From NCBI RefSeq assembly GCF_011759585.1, contig NZ_JAAOYV010000001.1, positions 558,001-622,000 of the forward strand: 64,000 nt of DNA. Direction: 5' to 3'. Under the pieces are notes generated by a model. That model was given only the letters and a program-made list of their open reading frames with translations, did no database searches and was not told the DNA's origin. Position 1 is the stretch's first letter. Each line of letters begins with the position of its first letter. The DNA comes from Frigoribacterium endophyticum (GTDB taxonomy: Bacteria; Actinomycetota; Actinomycetes; Actinomycetales; Microbacteriaceae). The translations under genes were made by a program, and so were the position numbers. Positions 45,313 through 53,946 of the stretch are shown one piece after another.

Positions 45313-46017
45313 GTGACTGACGCCACGACCGACGCTCCGGTCTCGCCCCCGCCCGCTCCGCCCGTGAGGGTCGCCATCGTCGACGACCACGAGTCGGTGC
45401 GCCTCGGCATCCAGGCCGCGTGCCAGAACGAGGGCTTCGACGTCGTGCTCACGGCCGCGGGGGTCCAGGAGCTCGTCGAGGCGCTCGCCGGCCGCGAGGT
45501 CGACGTGGTCGTGCTCGACCTCTCCCTCGGCGACGGCTCCACGGTCACCGAGAACGTCAAGCGCGTCCAGGCCACCGGCTCGGCCGTCCTGGTGCACAGC
45601 ATCGCCGACCGGGTCGCCAGCGTCCGCGAGGCGCTCGCGGCGGGCGCGGCCGGCGTCATCCCGAAGTCGTCGGCGACGAAGACCGTGATGGCCGCCGTCG
45701 CCACGGTCGCCCGCGGCGACGTGCTGAACAACCTCGAGTGGGCGAGCGCGATCGACGCCGACCGCGACTTCGCGAAGGCCCAGCTCGGTCGGCGCGAGCG
45801 CGAGATCCTCCACCTCTACGCCTCGGGCCTCCCGCTCAAGCTCGCCGCCCAGCAGCTCGGCATCGGCTACTCGACGGCCCGCGAGTACCTCGACCGCATC
45901 CGCGTCAAGTACGTCGAGGTCGGCCGCCCGGCACCCACCAAGGTCGACCTGCTGCGTCGCGCCGTCGAGGACGGCATCCTGCCGGGCCTCGACGCGGACG
46001 GCGGCGATGGCCGCTGA
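45313..46017 (+). CDS. NarL/LuxR-family response regulator
   Basis: Two-component transcription factor, 234 residues. The receiver domain (about 18-135) has the acidic pair Asp24-Asp25, phospho-acceptor Asp69 in VVVLDLSLGDG, and Lys in VIPKSSA. The C-terminal helix-turn-helix (about 155-220) reads LGRREREILHLYASGLPLKLAAQQLGIGYSTAREYLDRIRVKY; that YST..EYL pattern differs somewhat from classical NarL HTH. It overlaps the histidine kinase gene by 11 bases and is the first gene of a three-gene signalling operon. Targets are unknown. Confidence 0.92.
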   Translation: MTDATTDAPVSPPPAPPVRVAIVDDHESVRLGIQAACQNEGFDVVLTAAGVQELVEALAGREVDVVVLDLSLGDGSTVTENVKRVQATGSAVLVHSIADRVASVREALAAGAAGVIPKSSATKTVMAAVATVARGDVLNNLEWASAIDADRDFAKAQLGRREREILHLYASGLPLKLAAQQLGIGYSTAREYLDRIRVKYVEVGRPAPTKVDLLRRAVEDGILPGLDADGGDGR

Positions 46018-47269
46018 GCGGGCGCTCACCGCTCCCGCCCCGCCCCGCGCCTCGCGCAACCCGATCAGCCAGGCCCTCTTCGACAAGGTCCTCGGCCGGG
46101 TCATCGCGCTCGCGGGCCTGATCTTCGGGCTGCAGGCCTTCCCGAGCATGCTCGCCCAGATCGGCAGCATGCAGGTCGCGTGGGCCTGGATCATCGGGCT
46201 GGCCATGTTCGGCGGCTTCGTCGCCATCGGGGTGGCCAGCCTCCTCGTCCGCGGCGTCGAGACGGCCAGCGCCTTCGTCGCGGTCGCCTACCTCATCGCC
46301 CTCATCACCTGGCCGTTGGCCGTCCAGGACCCGAGCGTCGTGCAGCCCTCCGTGCCCTGGCTCTGGTACCTCTGCACGGTGGCCACCGCGGCGGCCGCCT
46401 TCGCCTTCTCGGCCTGGATCGCGACCGGCTACCTCTTCGTCGCCCCGCTGGTCTACGGGCTCATCCGGCTGACGCCCTCGGGAGGCGGGGCGACGGTCTC
46501 CCGTGCCGCCCTCGACTCCGTCTACGCCGTGCTGCTCGGCGGCGCCGTGCTCATCCTCGTCCTGATCCTCCGTCAGGCCAGCGCCAACGTCGACGCGGCC
46601 CAGGCGACGGCGGTGGCGCGGTACTCGAACGCGATCCGCGAGCACGCGACCGAGCTCGAGCGCGTCGAGGTCGACGCGATCGTGCACGACAGCGTCCTGA
46701 CGACCTTCATCCAGGCGGCGCGGGCCTACAGCGCGGAGGAGAAGGTCCTCGCGACCTCGATGGCGCGGAACGCGGTGGCGCACCTCTCCAGCGCGGCGAG
46801 CCAGACTCCCTTCGACGAGTCGGCGACGACCCTCGGCTCCATGCGCGACCGGCTCGTCGTCGTCACGAGCGAGATGGGCGCCGACGTGGAGGTCAGCACC
46901 CGCGGCATCGACGGCCACGGCATCCCCTCGCCGGCGGCCGAGGCGCTCTACAGCGCGGCCGTCCAGGCCGTCGTCAACAGCTGCCAGCACGCCGGCGGCG
47001 ACGACGTCCGACGCTGGGTGACGGTGGAGTGGACCGAGACCGGCGGAGCCCTCGTCGAGGTCGGCGACACCGGGCGGGGCTTCGACCCCGGGCACGTGCC
47101 GGAGGGGCGCCTCGGGGTCCGGGTCTCCATCGTCGAGCGGCTCGCGAACGCGGGCGGGCTCGCCTGCATCGACTCGCGCCCGGGTGAGGGCACCGTCGTG
47201 CGCCTCGCCTGGCCGAGCGGCGACGTCGTCGGCCCCGCCGACGCCGCCCGCGAGGAGGCCGTGTCGTGA
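46007..47269 (+). CDS. Membrane sensor histidine kinase (NarL-partner type)
   Basis: A 420-residue sensor kinase with about six N-terminal membrane helices (residues ~30-195), no large extracellular sensing domain, and a cytoplasmic kinase. The phospho-acceptor His is near 227 in VDAIVHDSVL, a HisKA_3/HATPase variant motif. The ATPase domain has the N-box AVVNSCQHAG, G1-box VEVGDTGRGFDPG and G2-like RLGVRVSIVERL...PGEGTVVRL. The ATG overlaps the response regulator end. It probably senses membrane or intramembrane cues (inference). Confidence 0.9.
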   Translation: MAAERALTAPAPPRASRNPISQALFDKVLGRVIALAGLIFGLQAFPSMLAQIGSMQVAWAWIIGLAMFGGFVAIGVASLLVRGVETASAFVAVAYLIALITWPLAVQDPSVVQPSVPWLWYLCTVATAAAAFAFSAWIATGYLFVAPLVYGLIRLTPSGGGATVSRAALDSVYAVLLGGAVLILVLILRQASANVDAAQATAVARYSNAIREHATELERVEVDAIVHDSVLTTFIQAARAYSAEEKVLATSMARNAVAHLSSAASQTPFDESATTLGSMRDRLVVVTSEMGADVEVSTRGIDGHGIPSPAAEALYSAAVQAVVNSCQHAGGDDVRRWVTVEWTETGGALVEVGDTGRGFDPGHVPEGRLGVRVSIVERLANAGGLACIDSRPGEGTVVRLAWPSGDVVGPADAAREEAVS

Positions 47270-48327
47270 GGGTCAGCGTCCCGCGCTGGCTGATCGTCCT
47301 GCTGGCCGCCGTCTTCTCCGGCTACCACCTCGTCCTCGCCGCCGTCAGCCTCGACCGCTTCGACGACCCGTGGCCCGTCGTGGCCTGCATGGTCGTCTAC
47401 GTGGTCGTCACCGTGATGGTGCTCTGGCCCTCGGGCCGCGCGCGCATGCCGGTCTGGCTCGCCGCGTTCGCGCTGGCCGTCAGCGTCGTCATGCCGCTCC
47501 TCGTGACGTCGCAGCTCGACCCGTCGCAGAAGAACGGCTACGCGACCTGGTACGTCGCCGCGATCGGCACGCTGATGGTCATCGTCGCCACCCGTCGCCG
47601 CCAGGGGTTCGCCTGGCTCGGGGTCGGCTTCATGGCCGTCCACGGCGTGACCTGGGGCGGGCTCGGCGCCGTCGCCGACCTCGGTGTCGTCGGCAGCGTC
47701 TCGTGGGTCGCCTTCGCGCACGCGATGACGGCCACCCTGACCCGTGCCGGGCGGGAGACGCGCGAGTTCATCCTCGCCGAGCACGAAGCGGCGGACTGGC
47801 AGGCCGCCCAGGAGGCCCACGTCAACGAACGTCAGTACCGCCTGCTCCAGACCAGCCGCACCGCACGGCCGATGCTGCAGGAGATCGTGGCCCAGGGCGG
47901 CGACCTCACGCCCGAGCAGCGGCAGGAGTGCCTCCACCTCGAGGGCGCGATCCGCGACGAGATCCGCGGCCGCCGCCTCCTCGACGACGACGTGCGGCGT
48001 GAGGTCATGGCCGCCCGGCGTCGCGGCGCCGTCGTCAGCCTGCTCGACGAGGGCGGCATCGACGACCTCGACGCCCGGGAGCTGCGACGCATCCACCAGG
48101 CGCTCGCCGAGGCTCTCCACGGCTCCTCCGCCGACCGCATCATCATCCGGACGGCCTCCGGCGGAGGGGACGACGCGGTGACGGTCGTCGGCCTCGGCTC
48201 GGCCGACCTGAGCTCCAGCGCCCTCGGGCGAGGAGTCGCGGCGGAGGCCGACGAGGACGACGACGGCGACGAGGTCCAGCTCTGGCTGCAGATCCCGCGC
48301 TCGGTGCCGGAGCAGGCGACGCCCTAG
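47266..48327 (+). CDS. Membrane protein with degenerate kinase-like cytoplasmic domain
   Basis: A 353-residue protein with five or six hydrophobic helices (residues 7-170), a linker helix (ETREFILAEHEAADWQAAQEAH) and a cytoplasmic domain. The tail ends RIIIRTASGGGDDAVTVVGLG...EVQLWLQIPR, which parallels the strand order at the end of histidine kinase ATPase domains but lacks an N-box Asn and the G-boxes. No phospho-His motif of the HDSVL type is seen. The GTG start overlaps the kinase stop. It may be a non-catalytic partner of the kinase. Function unknown. Confidence 0.75.
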   Translation: MRVSVPRWLIVLLAAVFSGYHLVLAAVSLDRFDDPWPVVACMVVYVVVTVMVLWPSGRARMPVWLAAFALAVSVVMPLLVTSQLDPSQKNGYATWYVAAIGTLMVIVATRRRQGFAWLGVGFMAVHGVTWGGLGAVADLGVVGSVSWVAFAHAMTATLTRAGRETREFILAEHEAADWQAAQEAHVNERQYRLLQTSRTARPMLQEIVAQGGDLTPEQRQECLHLEGAIRDEIRGRRLLDDDVRREVMAARRRGAVVSLLDEGGIDDLDARELRRIHQALAEALHGSSADRIIIRTASGGGDDAVTVVGLGSADLSSSALGRGVAAEADEDDDGDEVQLWLQIPRSVPEQATP

Positions 48328-48377
48328 CGGGCACGGCCGGGTCGCCGCCGACGCACCCGTCGGGCACCGGACGAAGA

Positions 48378-48408
48378 AGGAGGGCCGGACGATGAGTCCG
48401 GCCCTCCT
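48378..48408. terminator. Terminator after signalling operon
   Basis: Perfect 13-bp arms AGGAGGGCCGGAC / GTCCGGCCCTCCT with a 5-base loop, 50 bases after the stop at 48327. On the minus strand it is followed by TCTTCGT, so it may act in both directions. Confidence 0.8.
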
Positions 48409-48421
48409 GGGGAACGTCACT

Positions 48422-48456
48422 GGGTCAGGGCGGTAACCCGAATACCGCCCTGACCC
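48422..48456. repeat. Second perfect hairpin next to the terminator
   Basis: 14-bp perfect arms GGGTCAGGGCGGTA / TACCGCCCTGACCC with a 7-base loop. It is not followed by a T-run on either strand. Confidence 0.75.
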
Positions 48457-48712
48457 GCCCCCGGTCGAGGAACCTGCTTACCCTAGTCGACCCTCGATCG
48501 GCGGTGCTACTCAGAGAGAGACACCTAGCACTGATGACTATGCCGGTCGACCCAGGGTGCGCACAGTCGTCATTTAGGGGGACACCGAGGGGACGATAGG
48601 TCGGTCTACCCCCGTTCGGGAGCACTGGCCACGCGGATCTCGCCCTGCCCGACCGTGCGGGGGCCGACTCGACCGGGGGACAGGACGGGGTACGTCGGCT
48701 GGCCCCGCGAGG

Positions 48713-48925
48713 TCAGCGGACGGGGCTGCGCCAGGCGCCCGCGCCGCGGGGGAGCGGCCGACGGACGACCCGGGCCCGCGACGACCACTCCGAGGGGCTC
48801 GCCGGCACGGCCTCGGTGTCGCGCCGGCTCCGGGTCTCGGCCTCGACCGCGGCGAGGACCGCCGTGACGGCGGCGAGCTCCTCGGGGGTCGGCGACCCGG
48901 CGACGACGCGGAGGACGTCGCTCAC
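48713..48925 (-). CDS. accE: Acyl-CoA carboxylase epsilon subunit
   Basis: A 70-residue accessory subunit that stabilises actinobacterial acyl-CoA carboxylase complexes. The sequence has the family shape: [26 protein letters not shown], an Arg-rich middle, then [14 protein letters not shown] and a Trp-containing end. The GTG start overlaps the accD stop, so it is coupled to the beta subunit as in Streptomyces and mycobacteria. It is short and easily missed. Confidence 0.88.
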   Translation of the reverse strand: MSDVLRVVAGSPTPEELAAVTAVLAAVEAETRSRRDTEAVPASPSEWSSRARVVRRPLPRGAGAWRSPVR

Positions 48926-50550
48926 AGCGGGATGTTCCCGTGCTTCTTGGGCGGCAGCTCGGCCCGCTTGGTGCGCAGGGCCCGGAGTGCCTTGATGACC
49001 GAGACCCGGGTGGCCGCCGGCTCGATGACGCCGTCGAGCTCGCCGCGCTCGGCGGCCAGGAACGGGCTGGCGACGTTGTAGGTGTACTCGCTCGCCAGTC
49101 GGGCCCGTACCTCCGCGACGTCCTCGCCGGCGGCCTCGGCGGCCTTGATCTCGCCCCGGTAGAGGATGTTGACGGCGCCCTGGCCGCCCATGACGGCGAT
49201 CTCGGCGGTCGGCCAGGCGAGGTTGATGTCGGCCCCGAGCTGCTTGGAGCCCATGACGATGTAGGCCCCGCCGTAGGCCTTCCGCGTGATGACGGTGACC
49301 AGCGGCACGGTGGCCTCGGCGTACGCGTAGAGGAGCTTGGCCCCGCGGCGGATGACGCCCGTCCACTCCTGGTCGGTGCCCGGCAGGTAGCCGGGGACGT
49401 CGACGAGCGTGAGGATGGGGATGCCGAAGGCGTCGCAGAAGCGCACGAACCGGCTGGCCTTCTCGCCCGCCTCGATGTTGAGCGTGCCGGCCATGGCCGA
49501 GGGCTGGTTGGCGATGACGCCGACGGAGCGGCCCTCGACGCGGCCGAACCCGATCACGATGTTGGGGGCGAAGAGGGGCTGGACCTCGAGGAACTCGCCG
49601 TCGTCGACGACGTGCTCGATCACCGTCGTGACGTCGTAGGGCTGGTTGGGGCTGTCGGGGATCAGCGTGTTCAGCGTGCGGTCGGCGTCCGTCGTCTCGA
49701 GCTCGACCGGCCGGTCGAAGACGTGCGGCTCCGAGAGGTTGTTGTCGGGCAGGTACGAGAGCAGCGACCGGGCGTAGTCGAGGGCGTCGTCCTCGTCGCT
49801 CGCGAGGTAGTGCGAGACGCCGCTGACCTTGTTGTGGGTGAGCGCGCCGCCGAGCTCCTCGAAGCCGACGTCCTCTCCCGTGACGGTCTTGATGACGTCG
49901 GGGCCGGTGACGAACATGTGGCTCGTCTTGTCGACCATGATGACGAAGTCCGTCAGCGCGGGCGAGTACACCGCGCCTCCCGCGGCCGGGCCCATGATGA
50001 GCGAGATCTGCGGGATGACGCCCGAGGCGGCGGTGTTCAGCCGGAAGATCTCCCCGTACTTGCCGAGGGCGACGACGCCCTCCTGGATGCGCGCTCCGCC
50101 GCTGTCGAGGATGCCGATGATCGGAACGCCCGTCTTCAGCGCCAGCTGCATCACCTTGATGATCTTCTCGCCCGCGACCTCGCCGAGCGAGCCGCCGAAG
50201 ATCGTGAAGTCCTGCGAGTAGACCGCCACCTGGCGGCCGTGGATGGTGCCCGTGCCGGTGACGACGGCGTCGCCGTAGGGGCGCTTGGCCTCCATGCCGA
50301 AGGCGTGGGTGCGGTGGCGGACGAACTCGTCGAGCTCGACGAACGACCCGGGGTCGAGGAGCCCGTCGATGCGCTCGCGGGCGGTCATCTTGCCCTTGGC
50401 GTGCTGCTTGGCGACGGCGGCCTCGCCGCTCGCCGTCACGGCCTCGTGGTACCGGGTCTTCAGGTCGGCGAGCTTGCCCGCCGTCGTCCGCAGGTCGGGC
50501 TGGGGGGCCGCCGGGCCGTCGGCCTCGGGGCGGGTGGTGTCGGAAGTCAC
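48922..50550 (-). CDS. accD: Acyl-CoA (propionyl-/acetyl-CoA) carboxylase beta subunit
   Basis: Carboxyltransferase that moves CO2 from biotin to acyl-CoA. The 542-residue product has two crotonase-like halves. Motifs are [64 protein letters not shown] (CoA oxyanion hole) and, in the second half, [26 protein letters not shown] and [13 protein letters not shown]. Closest in style to AccD5/PccB. The GTG at 50550 is fixed by a leaderless -10 box. It overlaps accE and is divergent from birA. Confidence 0.96.
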   Translation of the reverse strand: MTSDTTRPEADGPAAPQPDLRTTAGKLADLKTRYHEAVTASGEAAVAKQHAKGKMTARERIDGLLDPGSFVELDEFVRHRTHAFGMEAKRPYGDAVVTGTGTIHGRQVAVYSQDFTIFGGSLGEVAGEKIIKVMQLALKTGVPIIGILDSGGARIQEGVVALGKYGEIFRLNTAASGVIPQISLIMGPAAGGAVYSPALTDFVIMVDKTSHMFVTGPDVIKTVTGEDVGFEELGGALTHNKVSGVSHYLASDEDDALDYARSLLSYLPDNNLSEPHVFDRPVELETTDADRTLNTLIPDSPNQPYDVTTVIEHVVDDGEFLEVQPLFAPNIVIGFGRVEGRSVGVIANQPSAMAGTLNIEAGEKASRFVRFCDAFGIPILTLVDVPGYLPGTDQEWTGVIRRGAKLLYAYAEATVPLVTVITRKAYGGAYIVMGSKQLGADINLAWPTAEIAVMGGQGAVNILYRGEIKAAEAAGEDVAEVRARLASEYTYNVASPFLAAERGELDGVIEPAATRVSVIKALRALRTKRAELPPKKHGNIPL

Positions 50551-50557
50551 GCGCCTC

Positions 50558-50563
50558 ACTCTA
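50558..50563 (-). promoter_or_regulatory. -10 box for leaderless accD
   Basis: TAGAGT on the minus strand ends 7 bases before the GTG at 50550. Confidence 0.6.
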
Positions 50564-50639
50564 CCCAGCGGGCGCTCCCCGGCCGTTGGAGCTCGTCGCA
50601 CGTCGATCGGCTCCCGCGCTGTGGGAGTCCTCACACGCC

Positions 50640-50645
50640 TAGGCT
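50640..50645 (+). promoter_or_regulatory. -10 box for leaderless birA
   Basis: TAGGCT ends 6 bases before the GTG at 50652. It lies in the 101-bp region shared with the divergent accD. Confidence 0.6.
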
Positions 50646-50651
50646 GACCGC

Positions 50652-51428
50652 GTGACGTTCCCGCTCGCCTCCGCCCGTTCGCCCCGCCTCGTCCACGTCG
50701 CCGAGACGGGGTCGACCAACGCCGACCTGCTGGCCGACGCCTCGGCCCCGCACGGCGCCGTCCTCGCCACGCTCTCGCAGACGGCCGGCCGCGGCCGCCT
50801 GGACCGCCGGTGGGTGGCGCGACCGGGCCGCACCGTCGCCGTCAGCGTCCTCCTCGAGCGCGGCTCCGTGCCGGTCGACGCGCTGGGCTGGGTGCCCCTC
50901 CTGGCCGGCGTCGCGATGCGCGCGGCCGTCGCGTCGCTGGTGGGCGCCGACCGGGTCGGCCTCAAGTGGCCCAACGACGTGCAGGTCGGCGGGGCCAAGG
51001 TGTGCGGCGTCCTCGCCGAGCTCCGGCCCGGTGCCTCGGCCGTGGTGGTGGGCGCGGGGGTCAACCTCACGACGCCCCGCGACGAGCTGCCCACCGACGC
51101 CTCCACGTCGCTCCGGCTCGAGGGGGCCGAGGGGGACGCGGAGTCGCTGGCCGACCTGGTCGTGGCCGGCTGGGTCTCCGAGGTGCTCGCCGGGTTCGAC
51201 GCGCTCGCCGCCGCCGGGGGCGACGCCGTCTCCTCCGGCCTGCACGCCCGCGTGGCCGCCGAGTGCAGCACGCTCGGCCGCGAGGTCCGCGTGGAGCTGC
51301 CGTCGGGAGAGCTGCTCACGGGCCTCGCCGTCGCCGTCGACGAGGGCGGCCGGCTCGTCGTCCGCCCGCCCTCGGGCGCCGAGCGGGCGGTGGCCTCGGG
51401 CGACGTCACCCACGTCCGCCATGGGTGA
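50652..51428 (+). CDS. birA: Biotin-[acetyl-CoA-carboxylase] ligase
   Basis: Activates biotin with ATP and attaches it to the carrier Lys of the carboxylase alpha subunit. The 258-residue product has the biotinyl-AMP loop [11 protein letters not shown] near residue 45, [20 protein letters not shown] with the substrate Lys, and a C-terminal SH3-like domain ([28 protein letters not shown]). There is no N-terminal DNA-binding domain, so it is a ligase only (group I). It is divergent from accD-accE. The GTG start is fixed by the leaderless box. It overlaps the PH-domain gene by 8 bases. Confidence 0.95.
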   Translation: MTFPLASARSPRLVHVAETGSTNADLLADASAPHGAVLATLSQTAGRGRLDRRWVARPGRTVAVSVLLERGSVPVDALGWVPLLAGVAMRAAVASLVGADRVGLKWPNDVQVGGAKVCGVLAELRPGASAVVVGAGVNLTTPRDELPTDASTSLRLEGAEGDAESLADLVVAGWVSEVLAGFDALAAAGGDAVSSGLHARVAAECSTLGREVRVELPSGELLTGLAVAVDEGGRLVVRPPSGAERAVASGDVTHVRHG

Positions 51429-51984
51429 CGCGACGGGGACGGTCGAGCAGCAGCCGCCCGAGGTCGTGGTCGCCCGGCTGCGCCCCCACGCCCGGGTCCT
51501 GTTCTGGCCCTCGGTGGCCCTCATCGCGATCTGCGCCGGCGCCGGGTGGCTGAGCGGCGTCGTCGAGGCCGGGTGGCAGACGTGGGCCGTGCTCGGAGCC
51601 GCCGCGCTCCTCGCCCTGCTGCTCTGGGCGGTGCCGCTGCTCGTCTGGCTGGGGCGCCACACCGTCATCACCACGCGGCGCCTCATCGTCCGACGCGGCT
51701 TCTTCGTGCGCACCCGACAGGAGCTGCTGCACAGCCGGGGCTACGACCTGACCGTGCGTCGGAACGCCGCGCAGAGCCTCTTCCGCAGCGGCGACGTGCT
51801 CGTGGGCACGGGCCTCGACCGGCCGGTCGTGCTGTGGGACGTGCCGTCGGCCGACCTCGTCCAGGCCACGCTGCACGACCTGATGGAGGCGGCGTCCGAC
51901 CCGCTCGTGCGGCGACGCCCGGTCGAGCGGCCGGAGCCCTGGGGAGACGACCCGGGCTGGCGGACCGACCACCCCGACCGCTGA
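51421..51984 (+). CDS. PH-domain (bPH2, YdbS-like) membrane protein
   Basis: A 187-residue protein with two adjacent hydrophobic helices (residues ~27-72, WPSVALIAICAGAGWL and LGAAALLALLLWAVPLLVWL), then a bacterial PH-like beta domain: HTVITTRRLIVRRGFFVRTRQELLHSRGYDLTVRRN...FRSGDVLVGTG. The R-RGFF-R and DL-V-R patterns are those of YdbS/YdbT proteins. The C-terminus is polar and Trp/Pro/Asp-rich. The role is unknown in general; it is an inner-membrane protein. It overlaps the birA end and is probably co-transcribed. Confidence 0.87.
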   Translation: MGDATGTVEQQPPEVVVARLRPHARVLFWPSVALIAICAGAGWLSGVVEAGWQTWAVLGAAALLALLLWAVPLLVWLGRHTVITTRRLIVRRGFFVRTRQELLHSRGYDLTVRRNAAQSLFRSGDVLVGTGLDRPVVLWDVPSADLVQATLHDLMEAASDPLVRRRPVERPEPWGDDPGWRTDHPDR

Positions 51985-52032
51985 GGCGCCCCGCCGCGGG
52001 GCGACCGACTGGCGCCCGGGCCCGAACTGGAA

Positions 52033-52038
52033 TAAGGT
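52033..52038 (+). promoter_or_regulatory. -10 box for leaderless UDP-sugar dehydrogenase gene
   Basis: TAAGGT ends 6 bases before the ATG at 52045. The ATG at 52039 directly abuts the box and would precede the transcription start, so 52045 is preferred. Confidence 0.6.
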
Positions 52039-52044
52039 ATGTCG

Positions 52045-53349
52045 ATGCGAATCTCTGTGATCGGTTGCGGTTATCTCGGTGCGGTCCACGCGGCCTGCAT
52101 GGCCGAGCTCGGGCACGACGTCGTCGGCGTCGACGTCGACGAGCACAAGGTCGCCGAGCTGTCGGCCGGTCGGGCGCCGTTCTTCGAGCCGGGGCTTCCC
52201 GAGGTCCTCGCCCGCGGCGTCGCGAGCGGGCGGCTGCGCTTCACGACCGACATGGCCGAGGCGGCCGGGGCGCAGGTCCACTTCGTCGCCGTCGGCACGC
52301 CGCAGACCGCGGGCAGCCACGCCGCCGACCTCCGCTACGTCGACGCGGCCGTCACCGGTCTCCTGCCCCACCTCGGCGAGGGCGACCTGGTGGTGGGCAA
52401 GTCGACCGTCCCCGTCGGCACCGCAGCCCGTCTCGGCGACCTGGTGCGCGCCTCCTCGGGGGCGGACCTCGCCTGGAACCCGGAGTTCCTCCGGGAGGGC
52501 TTCGCCGTCGCCGACACGCTCTCGCCCGACCGCTTCGTCTACGGCGTCCGTCCCGGCCCGGAGGGCGACCGTGCGACCGGGCTGCTCGACGAGGTGTACG
52601 CCACCCCTCTCGCGAGCGGCATGCCCCGCATCGTCACCGACTACGCGACGGCGGAGCTGGTGAAGGTGTCGGCCAACGCCTTCCTGGCCACCAAGATCTC
52701 GTTCATCAACGCCATGGCCGAGATCGCCGAGGCGACGGGGGCCGACGTCACGCAGCTGGCCGACGCGATCGGGCACGACGCGCGCATCGGCCGTCGCTTC
52801 CTCAACGCCGGGCTCGGCTTCGGCGGCGGGTGCCTCCCGAAGGACATCAGGGCGTTCCAGGCCCGGGCCGACGAGCTCGGTCTCGACTCGCTGGCGTTCC
52901 TCGCCGACGTCGACGCCGTCAACCTGCGACGACGACGGAAGGTGGTCGACCTCACCGCCGAGATGCTCGGCGTCGTCGCGGGCGCGCGCGTCGCCGTGCT
53001 CGGCGTGGCGTTCAAGCCCGACAGCGACGACGTGCGCGACTCGCCGGCGCTCGACGTCGCCCGGGCGCTCCGGGCCGCCGGCGCGGACGTCGTGGTCCAC
53101 GACCCGGAGGCCACCGCGACCGCGGCCAGGGTGGCTCCCGAGCTCGCCTACGTCGACGACGCGGACACGGCCCTGGCCGGTGCGGACGTCGTCCTCGTGC
53201 TGACGGAGTGGCGCGTCTTCCGCGACCTCGAGCCCGCGCACGTGGCCTCGCTGGTCGCGGGCCGGCGCATCGTCGACGCCCGCAACGTCCTCGACCTCGG
53301 TGCCTGGCGCGCGGCGGGCTTCGACGCGCGGGGCCTCGGGCGTCCCTAG
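52045..53349 (+). CDS. ugd: UDP-glucose/GDP-mannose dehydrogenase family protein
   Basis: NAD-dependent four-electron oxidation of a nucleotide sugar to the uronic acid, a precursor of acidic cell-surface glycans. The 434-residue product starts MRISVIGCGYLGAVHAACMAELGHDVVGVDVDE. It has KSTVPVGTA, NPEFLREGFAV (UDP-glucose type signature), the catalytic Cys near 263 in GFGGGCLPKDI, and the C-terminal GVAFKPDSDDVRDSPALDV. The REGFAV and FKP-DDVRDSP pattern favours UDP-glucose 6-dehydrogenase over the GDP-mannose enzyme. It ends with a 4-base overlap with the convergent gtrA-like gene. Confidence 0.93.
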   Translation: MRISVIGCGYLGAVHAACMAELGHDVVGVDVDEHKVAELSAGRAPFFEPGLPEVLARGVASGRLRFTTDMAEAAGAQVHFVAVGTPQTAGSHAADLRYVDAAVTGLLPHLGEGDLVVGKSTVPVGTAARLGDLVRASSGADLAWNPEFLREGFAVADTLSPDRFVYGVRPGPEGDRATGLLDEVYATPLASGMPRIVTDYATAELVKVSANAFLATKISFINAMAEIAEATGADVTQLADAIGHDARIGRRFLNAGLGFGGGCLPKDIRAFQARADELGLDSLAFLADVDAVNLRRRRKVVDLTAEMLGVVAGARVAVLGVAFKPDSDDVRDSPALDVARALRAAGADVVVHDPEATATAARVAPELAYVDDADTALAGADVVLVLTEWRVFRDLEPAHVASLVAGRRIVDARNVLDLGAWRAAGFDARGLGRP

Positions 53350-53846
53350 CCCCGGGCCTCCGCGGGCTCGGTGCTCCCGACCAGGTCCTCCCGCGCCGTG
53401 GCGGTGGGGTGTCGTCGGCCCCGTCGACGGGGGCTGAACACCCAGGCCTTGTAGAGCGTGAACCGGAACGCCGTCCCGAGCGCGAGCCCGACGACGTTGG
53501 ACGACACGTTGTCGGCCAGCGCCGACCGGAGGCCCAGCACCGAGTGGGAGACGACCAGGCAGGCGAGCCCGATGGCGAGGCCGCCGAGCGCCACGGCGAA
53601 GAACTCCGCCGCCTCGCGGACGGGGTGGTCGCTCCGTGTCGCCCGGAACGTCCAGAGCCGGTTGCCCACCCAGACCACGACGATCGAGACGACGCCGGAG
53701 ACCACCTTGGCGACGACGGCGCCCTGGCTCACCTGCTCCGGGTCGAGCACGGTGGCGCGGAGCAGGTTGAACAAGCCGAGGTCGACGACCAGCCCCACCC
53801 CGCCCACGGCGCCGTAGCGCAGGAGCTGCTCGACGAGTCGTCGCAT
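53346..53846 (-). CDS. GtrA family membrane protein
   Basis: A 166-residue protein with four membrane helices. The helices and family motifs are LRYGAVGGVGLVVDLGLFNLL, VVSIVVVWVGNRLWTF, EFFAVALGGLAIGLACLVVSH and NVVGLALGTAFRFTLYKAWVF. GtrA proteins are thought to move undecaprenyl-phosphate-linked sugars across the membrane, or to aid teichoic/arabinogalactan-type glycosylation. The surroundings (nucleotide-sugar dehydrogenase, LCP, rhamnose genes) fit. The ATG at 53846 has GGGAGAGG upstream. Confidence 0.9.
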   Translation of the reverse strand: MRRLVEQLLRYGAVGGVGLVVDLGLFNLLRATVLDPEQVSQGAVVAKVVSGVVSIVVVWVGNRLWTFRATRSDHPVREAAEFFAVALGGLAIGLACLVVSHSVLGLRSALADNVSSNVVGLALGTAFRFTLYKAWVFSPRRRGRRHPTATAREDLVGSTEPAEARG

Positions 53847-53900
53847 GCGCCTCTCCCGGTGATCGGCCAAGATGGTGGGTGGCTCGCAGGAGCCGTGACG

Positions 53901-53906
53901 ACGATA
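53901..53906 (-). promoter_or_regulatory. Possible -10 box of gtrA-like gene
   Basis: TATCGT on the minus strand, 54 bases before the ATG. The same stretch read on the plus strand gives no clear purK promoter. Confidence 0.35.
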
Positions 53907-53946
53907 CAGCGTCGCCCGACCGCGGGGGCGCGAGCGAGGAGACGAG

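Larger units (their letters stand above)
48328..48712. other. 385-bp gap with hairpins and possible small RNA, no protein gene
   Basis: Between the convergent stops of the signalling operon and accE. The left part has two strong hairpins (48378-48408 and 48422-48456). Bases ~48460-48600 are clearly less GC-rich than the rest of the window. On the minus strand this part contains TAGGGT (48480-48485) and TATCGT (48593-48598), which could be -10 boxes. Read leftward, a transcript would run into both hairpins and end at TCTTCGT. No credible coding frame was found. Confidence 0.5.

Noticed and set aside
48425-48625. 66-codon minus-strand open frame in the 48.3-48.7 kb gap
   Set aside because: It runs through a perfect hairpin, has no ribosome-binding site and has no protein-like codon pattern.
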